From Eubacteriales bacterium (GTDB lineage Bacteria > Bacillota > Clostridia > Oscillospirales > Butyricicoccaceae), in assembly GCA_030524285.1 (NCBI GenBank), contig JAUNGQ010000003.1:62001-126000 (forward strand): a DNA stretch of 64,000 nucleotides, written 5' to 3'. This document shows positions 33,620 through 41,186 of the stretch, one piece after another; the stretch's first letter is position 1; the number at the start of each line of letters is the position of its first letter. Both the position numbers and the translations under genes were made by a program. The notes under the pieces are model-generated. The model worked only from the letters and a program-made list of their open reading frames with translations, was not told the DNA's origin and made no database searches.

Positions 33620-33991
33620 TTATGCCATCTCAATCAATTCACGCGCCATCTCAAACAGTGTTTCAGCGTCGCAGCCGCCGTGACACAGCAATTCATACTG
33701 TATATCGTCCTGTTCCCAGATAATACTGGAAATGGTTGTCATTTCTATTTCTTCTACACCTTCCGAGATAAAGTAATCATCGCGTTCCAGGTTTTGCTGA
33801 TCCTCCTCTGTCAGCGCATAGCCTTCCGGAACGAACTTGTAGGTATCATGATAAAAGCGTACCTCAATGCCGTCGATTACCCTGGTTTCAACTGCTGGGC
33901 GTTCCTCTGTATGAGGTATCATGCTGTGTGTCATTGACGAACATGACAGGAAATGGTAAACTAAAATAAAGAATGCCGCAGACAGTGGCAA
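33620..33991 (-). CDS. Hypothetical protein, possibly a truncated DUF4367-like remnant
   Basis: An open frame of up to 123 residues. The middle and end (FYHDTYKFVPEGYALTEEDQ ... WEQDDIQYELLCHGGCDAET ... LFEMARELIEM) resemble the last part of DUF4367-type domains of clostridial anti-sigma or lipoprotein-like proteins; this is a recognition call only. The longest frame needs a TTG start and no candidate start (33991, 33934, 33922) has a ribosome binding site. The region before it is used by a promoter on the other strand (33934-33962). It may be a pseudogene fragment. Confidence 0.4.
   Translation of the reverse strand: MPLSAAFFILVYHFLSCSSMTHSMIPHTEERPAVETRVIDGIEVRFYHDTYKFVPEGYALTEEDQQNLERDDYFISEGVEEIEMTTISSIIWEQDDIQYELLCHGGCDAETLFEMARELIEMA
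33934..33962 (+). promoter_or_regulatory. Promoter of the aldose-epimerase-like gene
   Basis: TTGACG, 17 bases, TAAACT with TGG upstream (extended -10), 50 bases before the start. It overlaps the 5' end of the minus-strand ORF at 33620-33991. Confidence 0.65.
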
Positions 33992-34011
33992 GAGAAACGG
34001 AGAGAGGTTTT

Positions 34012-34896
34012 ATGCAGTATACGATAGAAAATGAACAGTTTATTGTAGTCATTGACAGTAAAGGCGCAGAGCTTAGCTCTATGAAGTCCAAGGCATCCGG
34101 TACAGAATATGTCTGGCAGGCTAACCCAACGATATGGGCACGCCATGCGCCGATTTTGTTCCCAATTGTGGGACGTCTGAAAGATAAGACCTATTCTGTC
34201 GGCGGTGTGGAATATACGATTACACAGCATGGATTTGGACGTGATCTGGAATTTTCCTGTACAGCTCAGTCGGAAACCAGCATTGATTTTACATTGACAC
34301 CAAATGCATATACGCAGCCGATGTATCCATTTGATTTTTCCTTGACCGTGCGTTATACGCTGGATGGCAATACGCTGAAAAAGGAGCATATTACCACCAA
34401 CAACGGTAATACGGATATGTATTACGAAGTAGGCGGACATGACGCATATAATGTAGCACTGGAGCCGGGGGAAACCATGGCGGATTATTACGTTGATTTT
34501 GGCGAAGGCGATGCTGTACATCCGCTGATCAACAATGAAGCTCTGATGATTACAAAGGACAAGCGTGATGTTCCGCTGAAGGATGGCAAGCTGTACTTGA
34601 CCAGTGAACTGTTTGCACTGGATGCACTGATTCTGGATGATGTAAAGACCCGTTCTGTCAGTGTCAAGAGCGATAAATCCGCACATTGCGTCCGCATGGA
34701 TTTTGAAGATTTCCCATATCTGGGTATCTGGAGTAAATACACCGGTGAAGATACCAATTATGTCTGCATCGAACCGTGGAGCACGCTGCCAGATGCAGCT
34801 TATCTGGACCACGCACTGGAAAATAAGATAGGAGTACGCTGTCTGAAGCCGGGAAAAACGGAGACACTTACTTTCTCAACAACCATTATGGAATAA
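34012..34896 (+). CDS. Aldose 1-epimerase family protein (LacX-like)
   Basis: 294 residues of the galactose-mutarotase fold. Members interconvert alpha and beta anomers of aldoses, and the LacX branch has an unclear substrate. Marks: GAELSSMKSKASGTEYVWQA at the N-terminus, ARHAPILFPIVGRLKDKTY, TQHGFGRDLEF with a likely catalytic His, and VGGHDAYNVALEPGE with the second His. ATG 34012 follows AGAGAGG; the 13 codons upstream are open but precede the ribosome binding site. It is monocistronic with its own promoter and terminator. Confidence 0.88.
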   Translation: MQYTIENEQFIVVIDSKGAELSSMKSKASGTEYVWQANPTIWARHAPILFPIVGRLKDKTYSVGGVEYTITQHGFGRDLEFSCTAQSETSIDFTLTPNAYTQPMYPFDFSLTVRYTLDGNTLKKEHITTNNGNTDMYYEVGGHDAYNVALEPGETMADYYVDFGEGDAVHPLINNEALMITKDKRDVPLKDGKLYLTSELFALDALILDDVKTRSVSVKSDKSAHCVRMDFEDFPYLGIWSKYTGEDTNYVCIEPWSTLPDAAYLDHALENKIGVRCLKPGKTETLTFSTTIME

Positions 34897-34908
34897 GCTT
34901 GCAAACGA

Positions 34909-34934
34909 AAGGCTCCCTTATCTGAGGGAGCCTT
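34909..34934. terminator. GGCTCCCT hairpin, bidirectional terminator
   Basis: A perfect 10-bp stem AAGGCTCCCT/AGGGAGCCTT (34909-34918 with 34925-34934) between convergent genes. It belongs to the same hairpin family as 21606-21662 and 33576-33599. The T runs are short. Confidence 0.7.
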
Positions 34935-34948
34935 AATAACGAAAGATA

Positions 34949-35446
34949 CTATGCCCGATACATTGCCGAAACGCGCGCATGATCCAGCACGTGTCCACGC
35001 ATGGCATGCATCATTTCGTTGAGGTAGAAACCCGGCTGGAGATCAAGCTTGCAGTCCAGCGCATAGACGGTCAGATCATATTCGTGATCCTGATCCGGAG
35101 GAGCCATACCGCCATAACAGGAAGCCTCTTCTCGGGATTCGTGGCTGGCAACGCTGTGCTCACTGGTACAGCCCTGAATAAAATCTGGATTGTTGCGGCT
35201 GATATCTTCTGCCACATCCGTATCCATCAGATTACAGATTGTCCAGTGGATCCATGTAAATCCGCATACCGGAATGGCATCCGGATCGTCGAGGACGACG
35301 GCAAAGCTGACAGTACCCTTTGGTGCATCCGTGATGGAAAATGGAACCGAACGAACCGGCTTGCCATCTGCGGCAAGGTCATTGCTATATTTGCCAAAGC
35401 GGTCATCCCAGTAACCGTTGATGATGCCTGTGCTTGTTACTTTCAT
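34949..35446 (-). CDS. YbhB/YbcL family PEBP (Raf-kinase-inhibitor-like) protein
   Basis: 165 residues of the phosphatidylethanolamine-binding-protein family, whose bacterial role is unknown. Marks: SVPFSITDAPKGTVSFAVVL, DDPDAIPVCGFTWIHWTICN (the DPD and HW ligand-pocket motifs), GMAPPDQDHEYDLTVYALDC and the C-terminal GHVLDHARVSAMY. ATG 35446 follows TAGGAGG. It is monocistronic. A possible minus-strand promoter is TTGTGG, 17 bases, TATAAT (35510-35482). Confidence 0.92.
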   Translation of the reverse strand: MKVTSTGIINGYWDDRFGKYSNDLAADGKPVRSVPFSITDAPKGTVSFAVVLDDPDAIPVCGFTWIHWTICNLMDTDVAEDISRNNPDFIQGCTSEHSVASHESREEASCYGGMAPPDQDHEYDLTVYALDCKLDLQPGFYLNEMMHAMRGHVLDHARVSAMYRA

Positions 35447-35481
35447 AGATAAAGCCTCCTATTTCATAATTTGGTACTTAT

Positions 35482-35510
35482 ATTATAACAGCTTTTACAA
35501 AATACCACAA
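35482..35510 (-). promoter_or_regulatory. Possible promoter of the PEBP gene
   Basis: Minus strand TTGTGG, 17 bases, TATAAT. The -10 is consensus and the -35 is weak. Confidence 0.45.
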
Positions 35511-35539
35511 ACAATTGTCGGACAAACAAGGAAAAGTGC

Positions 35540-35568
35540 TTGTAATTTGACGGGTGATTGTTTATAAT
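35540..35568 (+). promoter_or_regulatory. Promoter of yajC and the SCIFF genes
   Basis: TTGTAA, 17 bases, TATAAT, 38 bases before yajC. Confidence 0.65.
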
Positions 35569-35606
35569 TGTAGTATTGTAAATTTTGACGGGAGGTGTAA
35601 TTCCAA

Positions 35607-35912
35607 ATGGTAATGCAATTTTTGCTGGATACAGAAATGCCGGATGCAAGTGCATATCTTTCCTTTCTTCCACTCATTCTTCTGATCGTGCTGTTTTATT
35701 TCCTGCTGATCCGTCCGCAGAGAAAGCGTGAAAAGCAAGATAAGTTGATGCGCGATTCCATTTCTACGGGTGATCGTGTCTGCACCATCGGCGGTATTAT
35801 TGGACGTGTGGTTCAGGTTAATGATGATGAAATCGTGCTGGAGACCAGCGGCAGCACCCGCATTCGTTTCAATAAGTGGGCAATCCGCAGCCGTATTGAG
35901 GATGAGGCGTAA
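35607..35912 (+). CDS. yajC: Preprotein translocase subunit YajC
   Basis: 101 residues. It is a small inner-membrane partner of SecDF in protein export. One membrane helix (LSFLPLILLIVLFYFLLIRP) is followed by the family motif RPQRKREK and a cytoplasmic domain with GDRVCTIGGIIGRVVQVND. ATG 35607 follows GGGAGGTG by nine bases; ATG 35613 is an alternative. It is followed by the TIGR04086 gene and scfA, an arrangement often seen in Clostridia. Confidence 0.94.
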   Translation: MVMQFLLDTEMPDASAYLSFLPLILLIVLFYFLLIRPQRKREKQDKLMRDSISTGDRVCTIGGIIGRVVQVNDDEIVLETSGSTRIRFNKWAIRSRIEDEA

Positions 35913-35980
35913 AAAACACGTATGATTTCCATCAATTCCGCGTAATGTGTTCCTGAGAACATGATACAGGAGGGATGGGT

Positions 35981-36382
35981 ATGAATCGTACAGAAGGAAA
36001 GGACGGCAGAGCTGTTTTGTGGGCAGCGCCGATGCTGCTGGGTCTGTTGCTGATTTTCGGCGGCACACTGGCAGGCGCGGCATTGCTTTCAGCCGGGGCT
36101 TTGGGACAGCAGCTTGCACCGTTGGCGGCATATGTACCGCTGGCATTGGGCGGCTTTACTGCAGCATTTTGGGGTGCACGGCGTGCGCCGGTACAAAAAT
36201 TTTTGATGGGTATGCTGATTGGTATTCTGTTGCTTGGCTGTCTGCTTGTACTCGGGCTTACGCTGCGTGACGCAGCATTTATGGCGCCGACCGCCGGAAC
36301 AACTGCCGGTATTTTGTTGGCTGCCTCGCTTCTGGGAGCGATTCCGGGCGCGGCGGCAAAAAAGAAAAAACGGCGCAGATAA
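35981..36382 (+). CDS. TIGR04086 family membrane protein
   Basis: 133 residues, four hydrophobic segments, ending in a basic tail AAAKKKKRRR. Alanine, glycine and leucine rich. The family is recognised mainly by its position between yajC and the SCIFF peptide gene and by its four-helix layout; function is unknown. ATG 35981 has AGGAGG seven bases upstream, and ATG 35975 lies too close to it. Confidence 0.75.
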   Translation: MNRTEGKDGRAVLWAAPMLLGLLLIFGGTLAGAALLSAGALGQQLAPLAAYVPLALGGFTAAFWGARRAPVQKFLMGMLIGILLLGCLLVLGLTLRDAAFMAPTAGTTAGILLAASLLGAIPGAAAKKKKRRR

Positions 36383-36419
36383 TCTGTGCCTGATTATATC
36401 AGGAAAGGAGAAATCAATT

Positions 36420-36563
36420 ATGACACATATTAAGACTCTGAACACCTGCACTTTTAAGGAAACTGCTGCTAAGGGTGGCTGTGGCGAATGCCAGACTTCT
36501 TGCCAGTCTGCATGCAAGACTTCCTGCACCGTTGCAAACCAGAAGTGTGAGCACGAGAAGTAA
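36420..36563 (+). CDS. scfA: SCIFF ribosomally made peptide precursor (six-cysteines-in-forty-five)
   Basis: 47 residues with the SCIFF core CGECQTSCQSACKTSC near-invariant in Clostridia. The radical SAM maturase ScfB links cysteines to a threonine by thioether bonds. Cysteines are at 10, 21, 24, 28, 32, 36 and 43, so there are seven rather than six; Cys10 lies in the usually Cys-free leader (MTHIKTLNTCTFKET). ATG 36420 follows AAAGGAGAA. It is followed by a partial terminator and then scfB. The role of mature SCIFF is unknown. Confidence 0.95.
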   Translation: MTHIKTLNTCTFKETAAKGGCGECQTSCQSACKTSCTVANQKCEHEK

Positions 36564-36590
36564 GTCATAGCTTACATCAGAAACACGCGC

Positions 36591-36620
36591 GGGACTGACA
36601 GATGTCAGTCCCGAAATTTT
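36591..36620 (+). terminator. Hairpin between scfA and scfB, probable partial terminator
   Basis: A 10-bp inverted repeat GGGACTGACA/TGTCAGTCCC (36591-36600 with 36603-36612) followed by GAAATTTTT. It lies within the operon, so it would let more scfA than scfB message be made, as suits a peptide substrate and its enzyme. Confidence 0.7.
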
Positions 36621-36639
36621 TGACAGGAGTAATTTTACT

Positions 36640-38013
36640 ATGATACATCGTTTTTCCATGAAGGGTGTCAACATCCTGATGGATATCAACAGTGGTTCGG
36701 TCCACGTCGTCGATGACGCTGCTTATGCACTGTCCGCTGTTGTGGCTCCGGGCATGACGGAGCAGTGTCCGGATGACATTATCCGCAGCCTATCTGACCA
36801 GTTCACACCTGAACAGCTACAGGAAGCTTATCGTGAGCTGTATGAGCTGGAGCAGAATGGCTATCTGTTTGCCGATGACGATTATATCAACATTGCAGCA
36901 GCCATTCCAACTGGTGCGCCGATTAAGGCTTTGTGCCTGCATGTTTCCCATGACTGTAACCTGCGCTGCAAGTACTGCTTTGCTGAAACCGGTGATTTCG
37001 GCATGGGCAAACGCATGACCATGGATTTTGAAGTGGCAAAAAAGGCAATCGATTTTGTTATCGAGAAGTCCGGTGCACGCCGAAATATTGAAATTGATTT
37101 CTTTGGCGGCGAACCGCTGATGGCATGGGAAACAGTGAAAAAGACTGTCGATTATGCACGTTCCTTGGAAAAGGAAAAAAATAAGAAATTCCGTTTCACC
37201 ATCACTACCAACGGTCTGCTGCTGGACGATGAGAAAATTGATTACATAAATAATAATATGGATAACTGTGTCCTGTCTCTGGACGGCAGAAAGTGTATCA
37301 ATGATGAAATGCGTCCGACAGCGGGCGGTATTGGCAGCTATGATATCATTGTACCGAAGTTCAAGAAGCTGGTTTCCCAGCGCGGCAAGGATCGGGATTA
37401 TTATGTCCGTGGCACATTTACCAGTAAGAATCTGGATTTCACCAAGGATGTACTTGCCATTGCGGATGAAGGCTTTGATCAGTTGTCCGTTGAACCGGTG
37501 ACCAGCGAACCGGGAACTGGCTATGATATCAGCGAAAAGGATCTGCCGCGTATTGGTGAGGAATATGAAAAGCTGGTTGACGTCATGCAGGAGCGCCGCA
37601 GGGAAGGAAAGGGATTCAACTTCTTCCATTTCATGGTAGATTTGCAGCAGGGTCCGTGTGTCATCAAGCGTCTGCGTGGATGTGGTGCAGGCTATGAATA
37701 TGTAGCTGTAACACCGGATGGGGAAATCTATCCATGCCATCAGTTTGTCGGTCATCCGGAATTCCTGCTGGGTACGCTGGATGACGGCAAATTTGATATG
37801 GAAATTTCCAATCATTTTTCCGGACTGAATGTATGTACCAGACCGAAATGCAAGGACTGTTGGGCAAAATTCTACTGTTCCGGCGGCTGTGCGGCGGCAA
37901 ATTTCAACATGAATGGGGATATCGAAACGCCGTATGAAATGGGCTGCGAGTTACAGAAAAAGCGCCTTGAATGTGCAATTTACCTTAAAGCGGCCGAATT
38001 GATGGAAGAATAA
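36640..38013 (+). CDS. scfB: SCIFF peptide maturase, radical SAM/SPASM enzyme
   Basis: 457 residues. N-terminal peptide-recognition (RRE-like) region of about 90 residues, then the radical SAM domain with CNLRCKYCFAETGDFGMGKR (Cys106, Cys110, Cys113), and a SPASM domain with extra iron-sulfur cysteines in RGCGAGYEYVAVTPDGEIYP, CHQF, CTRPKCKDCWAKFYCSGGC. It forms thioether crosslinks in the peptide encoded just upstream. ATG 36640 follows CAGGAGT. Confidence 0.95.
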   Translation: MIHRFSMKGVNILMDINSGSVHVVDDAAYALSAVVAPGMTEQCPDDIIRSLSDQFTPEQLQEAYRELYELEQNGYLFADDDYINIAAAIPTGAPIKALCLHVSHDCNLRCKYCFAETGDFGMGKRMTMDFEVAKKAIDFVIEKSGARRNIEIDFFGGEPLMAWETVKKTVDYARSLEKEKNKKFRFTITTNGLLLDDEKIDYINNNMDNCVLSLDGRKCINDEMRPTAGGIGSYDIIVPKFKKLVSQRGKDRDYYVRGTFTSKNLDFTKDVLAIADEGFDQLSVEPVTSEPGTGYDISEKDLPRIGEEYEKLVDVMQERRREGKGFNFFHFMVDLQQGPCVIKRLRGCGAGYEYVAVTPDGEIYPCHQFVGHPEFLLGTLDDGKFDMEISNHFSGLNVCTRPKCKDCWAKFYCSGGCAAANFNMNGDIETPYEMGCELQKKRLECAIYLKAAELMEE

Positions 38014-38055
38014 TTTGGCAACCCTCCAAAATATCAAAACTTTATGAAATATTGG

Positions 38056-38083
38056 TTGAAATTTAAAAAATTCGCTCTATAAT
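38056..38083 (+). promoter_or_regulatory. Likely promoter of the gene at 38183
   Basis: TTGAAA, 16 bases, TATAAT. The 5' leader of about 95 bases contains a hairpin AGTGGATA/TATCCACT (38097-38104 with 38114-38121). Confidence 0.6.
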
Positions 38084-38182
38084 GTACATAATAAAAAGTG
38101 GATACTTCTCACATATCCACTGTCCGCCGAACAAATTCCCCCATTATTGTCCGGTAGGAAAACATATTAGAGGTGAATTAGT

Positions 38183-38668
38183 ATGCCGCATAGTATTGGA
38201 CTTGGCATGATCGGCAAAAGCGAGCTCTCCGATCGCCTTTTGGAAGGTATTTTACGGGACAAGGTTGTCACCGGAAATCATATTCATATTGCAGAAAAGA
38301 ATGAAAAGCTGCGGGACCATTATCTGGGACTCGGCGTTAATTGTACACCAGATGTTTCGGCATCCATGCTCCGTTCGGAAATTATGATTCTTTCCGGCGA
38401 GAAGCACGATTTTTCCACGCTTCTTTCCTCTGTCTGCGGCACAACGCGCGGACGCGTACTGGTTTCTACCATTCCAGGACGCAGCTGTGAATACGTACAG
38501 GAACGTGTAGCAAAGGCAACGCATGTTGTCTGCGTGAAGAGCGAGGATACGGAGGATGGCAGACATATCAGCCATCTGACCTACTCCCAGCGTTTTCCGA
38601 AGCATATGAAGTCTGCTGTTGAGGATATTTTTCGTTCTATCGGTGAAATTGAAACAGAACAGCTATAA
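38183..38668 (+). CDS. Short P5C-reductase-like (ProC/ComER-type) Rossmann protein, unknown function
   Basis: 161 residues. The fold resembles only the N-terminal NAD(P) domain of pyrroline-5-carboxylate reductases: IGLGMIGKSELSDRLLEGIL looks like a degenerate glycine motif, followed by NHIHIAEKNEKLRDHY, LGVNCTPDVSA and SEIMILSGEK at the place of ILSVKP. The C-terminal dimer/active-site domain is missing, as is the usual GxGxMxxA. A complete proC lies at 27.6 kb, so this is a diverged relative. It has its own promoter and an unusual leader. It precedes a SpoIIM-like gene. The relation is a reading by eye. Confidence 0.6.
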   Translation: MPHSIGLGMIGKSELSDRLLEGILRDKVVTGNHIHIAEKNEKLRDHYLGLGVNCTPDVSASMLRSEIMILSGEKHDFSTLLSSVCGTTRGRVLVSTIPGRSCEYVQERVAKATHVVCVKSEDTEDGRHISHLTYSQRFPKHMKSAVEDIFRSIGEIETEQL

Positions 38669-38738
38669 AAAAGAATAACGAATAACAGAAACAGGCTGAG
38701 AATATCTTGTTAGCAGGGAACCGGAAAGGGGAACGGCG

Positions 38739-39338
38739 ATGAAACGAAATATCCTCAGCTTTTCTGTTGTCCGGCGGCTGCGGCAGTCACCGATTTTTGC
38801 ATTTCTTGTAGCAGTTCTGCTGTGCGGTGTATTGGCGGGAAGCTTTACTGGTATGCACATTCCGCAGACAGACGGAAGCTATGTCAATGACCTGGCGAGA
38901 CTGGTATCCAGCAACGCGGCAGGGAAAATGCCGACGCTGCGCACGGTAGCTGCATGTCTGGTGGGGGCCTATGGCTGGATGATGGCAGCGCTGATGCTTG
39001 GCGCTATCATTGGAAGGCTACTCTGGATTGCATTGCTGATGGCAGTGCGTGGGTTTTTACTGGCATTTGCCGCTGCCGCGGCGCTGGCAGAATCCGGGTT
39101 ATGGGGGATTTATATCTCTGTAGTGTCCATCGGCATGTCTGCTGTGTTTTGGATGCCTGCGATGCTGCTGTTGTGTACTGCCGTACTGGATGCTGGGATG
39201 ACGCAGGATGGGAAGGGTTATTTTGCTGCACTGAAACATAACCGCGGCGCCGTGATACTCTGTGCAGTGTTACTGTTTGGCTCTGTATTATGGCGGCTGC
39301 TTGCAGTTCCTGTACTGTTGGGTATGTTTGGCTCATGA
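38739..39338 (+). CDS. SpoIIM-like integral membrane protein
   Basis: 199 residues with about five membrane segments. Length and pattern fit the stage II sporulation protein M family (AGSFTG after helix 1, a soluble part, then GRLLWIALLMAVRGFLLAFA, SGLWGIYISVVSIGMSAVFWM). SpoIIM acts with SpoIID and SpoIIP in engulfment. The match is by hydrophobic pattern and the RGF..AF motif only, and no other engulfment gene is near. ATG 38739 follows GAAAGGGGA. An alternative is an unrelated membrane protein. Confidence 0.5.
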   Translation: MKRNILSFSVVRRLRQSPIFAFLVAVLLCGVLAGSFTGMHIPQTDGSYVNDLARLVSSNAAGKMPTLRTVAACLVGAYGWMMAALMLGAIIGRLLWIALLMAVRGFLLAFAAAAALAESGLWGIYISVVSIGMSAVFWMPAMLLLCTAVLDAGMTQDGKGYFAALKHNRGAVILCAVLLFGSVLWRLLAVPVLLGMFGS

Positions 39339-39383
39339 AAAAAGACGTGTATGGTTTTGTTTCCGTACACGTCTCATTTTTTT
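39338..39383. terminator. Bidirectional terminator
   Basis: AGACGTGTA/TACACGTCT (39343-39351 with 39366-39374) with an A run before it and TTTTTTT after it, between converging genes. Confidence 0.85.
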
Positions 39384-39403
39384 CTGTACATTGGCGGATT
39401 GTT

Positions 39404-39970
39404 TTATAGTCCGAGGACAATACCAAGCACAGCGCCGCCGATCACGAATACAATCGGGTGCAGCTTTGGAAGCTTATATACACCGATCAGCGCTACGATA
39501 TATACGATGATTGGTACGATGCGGAAGAAATCCATGACGGAGCCACCTGCTACAAGTGCATCGGTGTTGAACAGGGAAAGAAGGAAGACCTCAAACATTG
39601 CACCTGCGATCAGGCCGGCAGTTGCCGGACGGATACCGTAAAAAACATCGTTGACCAGTGGGGAATCCTTGAATTTTTCCATGAAGTGGGAGACAATCAG
39701 GATAACAATATAGGACGGCAGTACCAAGGAGAGTGTTGCAATAACAGCACCTGGTATCCCCGCTGCATGAAAACCGGCATAGGTAGACATATTAATACCG
39801 ATTGGTCCCGGTGTGGATTCCGAAACGGCAATCATATCGGTTAGCTGGCTGACAGAGAACCAGCCATATTGGATCGCAATCTGTTTCAGGAATGGCAGTG
39901 TGGCAAGGCCGCCGCCGATAGCAAACAGGCCGGTTTTAAAAAATTCAACAAACAGCTGTAAAAAAATCAT
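39404..39970 (-). CDS. Chromate transporter family protein, second half-size subunit
   Basis: 188 residues, a short-chain ChrA protein. Marks: FKTGLFAIGGGLATLPFLKQ, MIAVSESTPGPIGINMSTYA, and about six hydrophobic segments. Short-chain ChrA proteins work as pairs encoded side by side, each equal to half of long ChrA, and export chromate or carry sulfate-like anions. It follows the first subunit gene by three bases. The physiological substrate in a gut anaerobe is not known. Confidence 0.9.
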   Translation of the reverse strand: MIFLQLFVEFFKTGLFAIGGGLATLPFLKQIAIQYGWFSVSQLTDMIAVSESTPGPIGINMSTYAGFHAAGIPGAVIATLSLVLPSYIVILIVSHFMEKFKDSPLVNDVFYGIRPATAGLIAGAMFEVFLLSLFNTDALVAGGSVMDFFRIVPIIVYIVALIGVYKLPKLHPIVFVIGGAVLGIVLGL

Positions 39971-39973
39971 TGC

Positions 39974-40516
39974 TTACATTCCCTTCTTTTTTCCGCCATG
40001 CAGTAGAGCGCCAGCAAGTCCACATACCAGAACAGCCGCAATCGGAGTGATATTCAGCAGAGCAACAGAAACAAAAGTTAGAATTAAAATCACGAGTGTA
40101 GCGGCATCCTTGACATTTTTTTTCATCATGGTGTAAATGGTTTTTGTTACCAGTGCGCATACGGCGATGCGGATACCGGCAAAAGCGTGTTGTATCGCAG
40201 CATATTCTGCAAAGTGCGTTAGAAATCCGGCAATGACAGTGATAATAACGATAGAGGGGAAGACGATGCCCAAAGTGGTAAAAAGAGCGCCAACCGGTCC
40301 GCGTTTGCGGTTGCCAATATAGGTTGCAACATTGACGGCAATTACGCCCGGTGTGCATTGTCCAATGGCATACATATCGGTCAGCTCATCCTCGGTACAC
40401 CATCCCTTTTTTTCCACAACCTCGCGCTGTAAAATCGGCAGCATGGCATACCCTCCGCCAAATGTAAACGCGCCAATACGGGCAAACGTTAGAAACATTA
40501 TAATCAATTCATGCAT
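39974..40516 (-). CDS. Chromate transporter family protein, first half-size subunit
   Basis: 180 residues, short-chain ChrA. Marks: FARIGAFTFGGGYAMLPILQ, LTDMYAIGQCTPGVIAVNVA, and six hydrophobic segments. It pairs with the product of the next gene. Start ATG 40516 follows AAAGGAGAA. It is 18 bases after the SLOG-domain gene, so all three are likely one operon. Confidence 0.9.
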   Translation of the reverse strand: MHELIIMFLTFARIGAFTFGGGYAMLPILQREVVEKKGWCTEDELTDMYAIGQCTPGVIAVNVATYIGNRKRGPVGALFTTLGIVFPSIVIITVIAGFLTHFAEYAAIQHAFAGIRIAVCALVTKTIYTMMKKNVKDAATLVILILTFVSVALLNITPIAAVLVCGLAGALLHGGKKKGM

Positions 40517-40534
40517 AACATGTATTTCTCCTTT

Positions 40535-41056
40535 TTATAAGCATTCATCAAAGGTGAGCTGCATATCCGCCAGATTATCAATTTGTAGACCGGAACGGCG
40601 GGCATATGCCACAGTATAAGCTGTGCCGCCAGGCGTACCGTCAAAAAAGCAGATACAGCGGCTGCTTTGCTCTACCAGGAAGCGGTCACGAATGGTATAA
40701 CATTCCGGCTGGTAGCGGTCAAATACCGGGAAAATCCGTGCCGCCTGCGACAACACAGTGTGGTAGCGCTTCTGCCATTCGGGTTCCCAGTATTGTTGCA
40801 TACCGGGATATGCAATAGCAGCCCAGAGGTCAATATAAAGTCCCTGCATCTGTAACTCCAGAACCATCTCAGCAGCCCAGAGGTCAAAACCGCGGCTCAT
40901 GCCGGAAAGAAAATGGCGGCAACCATTGTCAGCAGCCTTTTGAATTGCGTTTCGCAGGCGGGAGAGCATATCTGTAAAAGCAGCACAGCCCTCCGGCATA
41001 TCTTTGGGCATTTTTTCCGGTCGATAACCGGAAAAACAGCATACCGATGATTTCAT
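40535..41056 (-). CDS. SLOG-domain protein, DUF1273/YpsA-like
   Basis: 173 residues. The YpsA group belongs to the SLOG Rossmann-like nucleotide-binding superfamily, related to the TIR-SLOG and LOG proteins; function is unsettled, with links to cell division and nucleotide-derived signals. Marks: CFSGYRPEKMP at the N-terminus, FLSGMSRGFDLWAAEMVLEL in the middle and CFFDGTPGGTAYTVAYAR at the end, the ligand-loop Gly motifs. It is the first gene of the chrA operon on this strand. Confidence 0.85.
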   Translation of the reverse strand: MKSSVCCFSGYRPEKMPKDMPEGCAAFTDMLSRLRNAIQKAADNGCRHFLSGMSRGFDLWAAEMVLELQMQGLYIDLWAAIAYPGMQQYWEPEWQKRYHTVLSQAARIFPVFDRYQPECYTIRDRFLVEQSSRCICFFDGTPGGTAYTVAYARRSGLQIDNLADMQLTFDECL

Positions 41057-41083
41057 TGTGTCACCCTCTTATCATAAGATTAC

Positions 41084-41112
41084 ATTGTAGCACCAAAGCA
41101 GGAAAAATACAA
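41084..41112 (-). promoter_or_regulatory. Likely promoter of the SLOG-chrA operon
   Basis: Minus strand TTGTAT, 17 bases, TACAAT, 28 bases before the SLOG gene. Confidence 0.55.
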
Positions 41113-41117
41113 CAGGT

Positions 41118-41147
41118 TTGAAACAGCATCATCTTTTATGCTATAAT
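41118..41147 (+). promoter_or_regulatory. Likely promoter of rlmA
   Basis: TTGAAA, 18 bases, TATAAT with TGC before it (extended -10), 39 bases before the rlmA start, back to back with the SLOG promoter. Confidence 0.65.
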
Positions 41148-41186
41148 AACTTTAAAAACAAGAAACGGGAAGGATGAAGAAAAACG

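Noticed and set aside
33961..34812. A 283-codon open frame on the minus strand
   Set aside because: Antisense to the aldose-epimerase-like gene.
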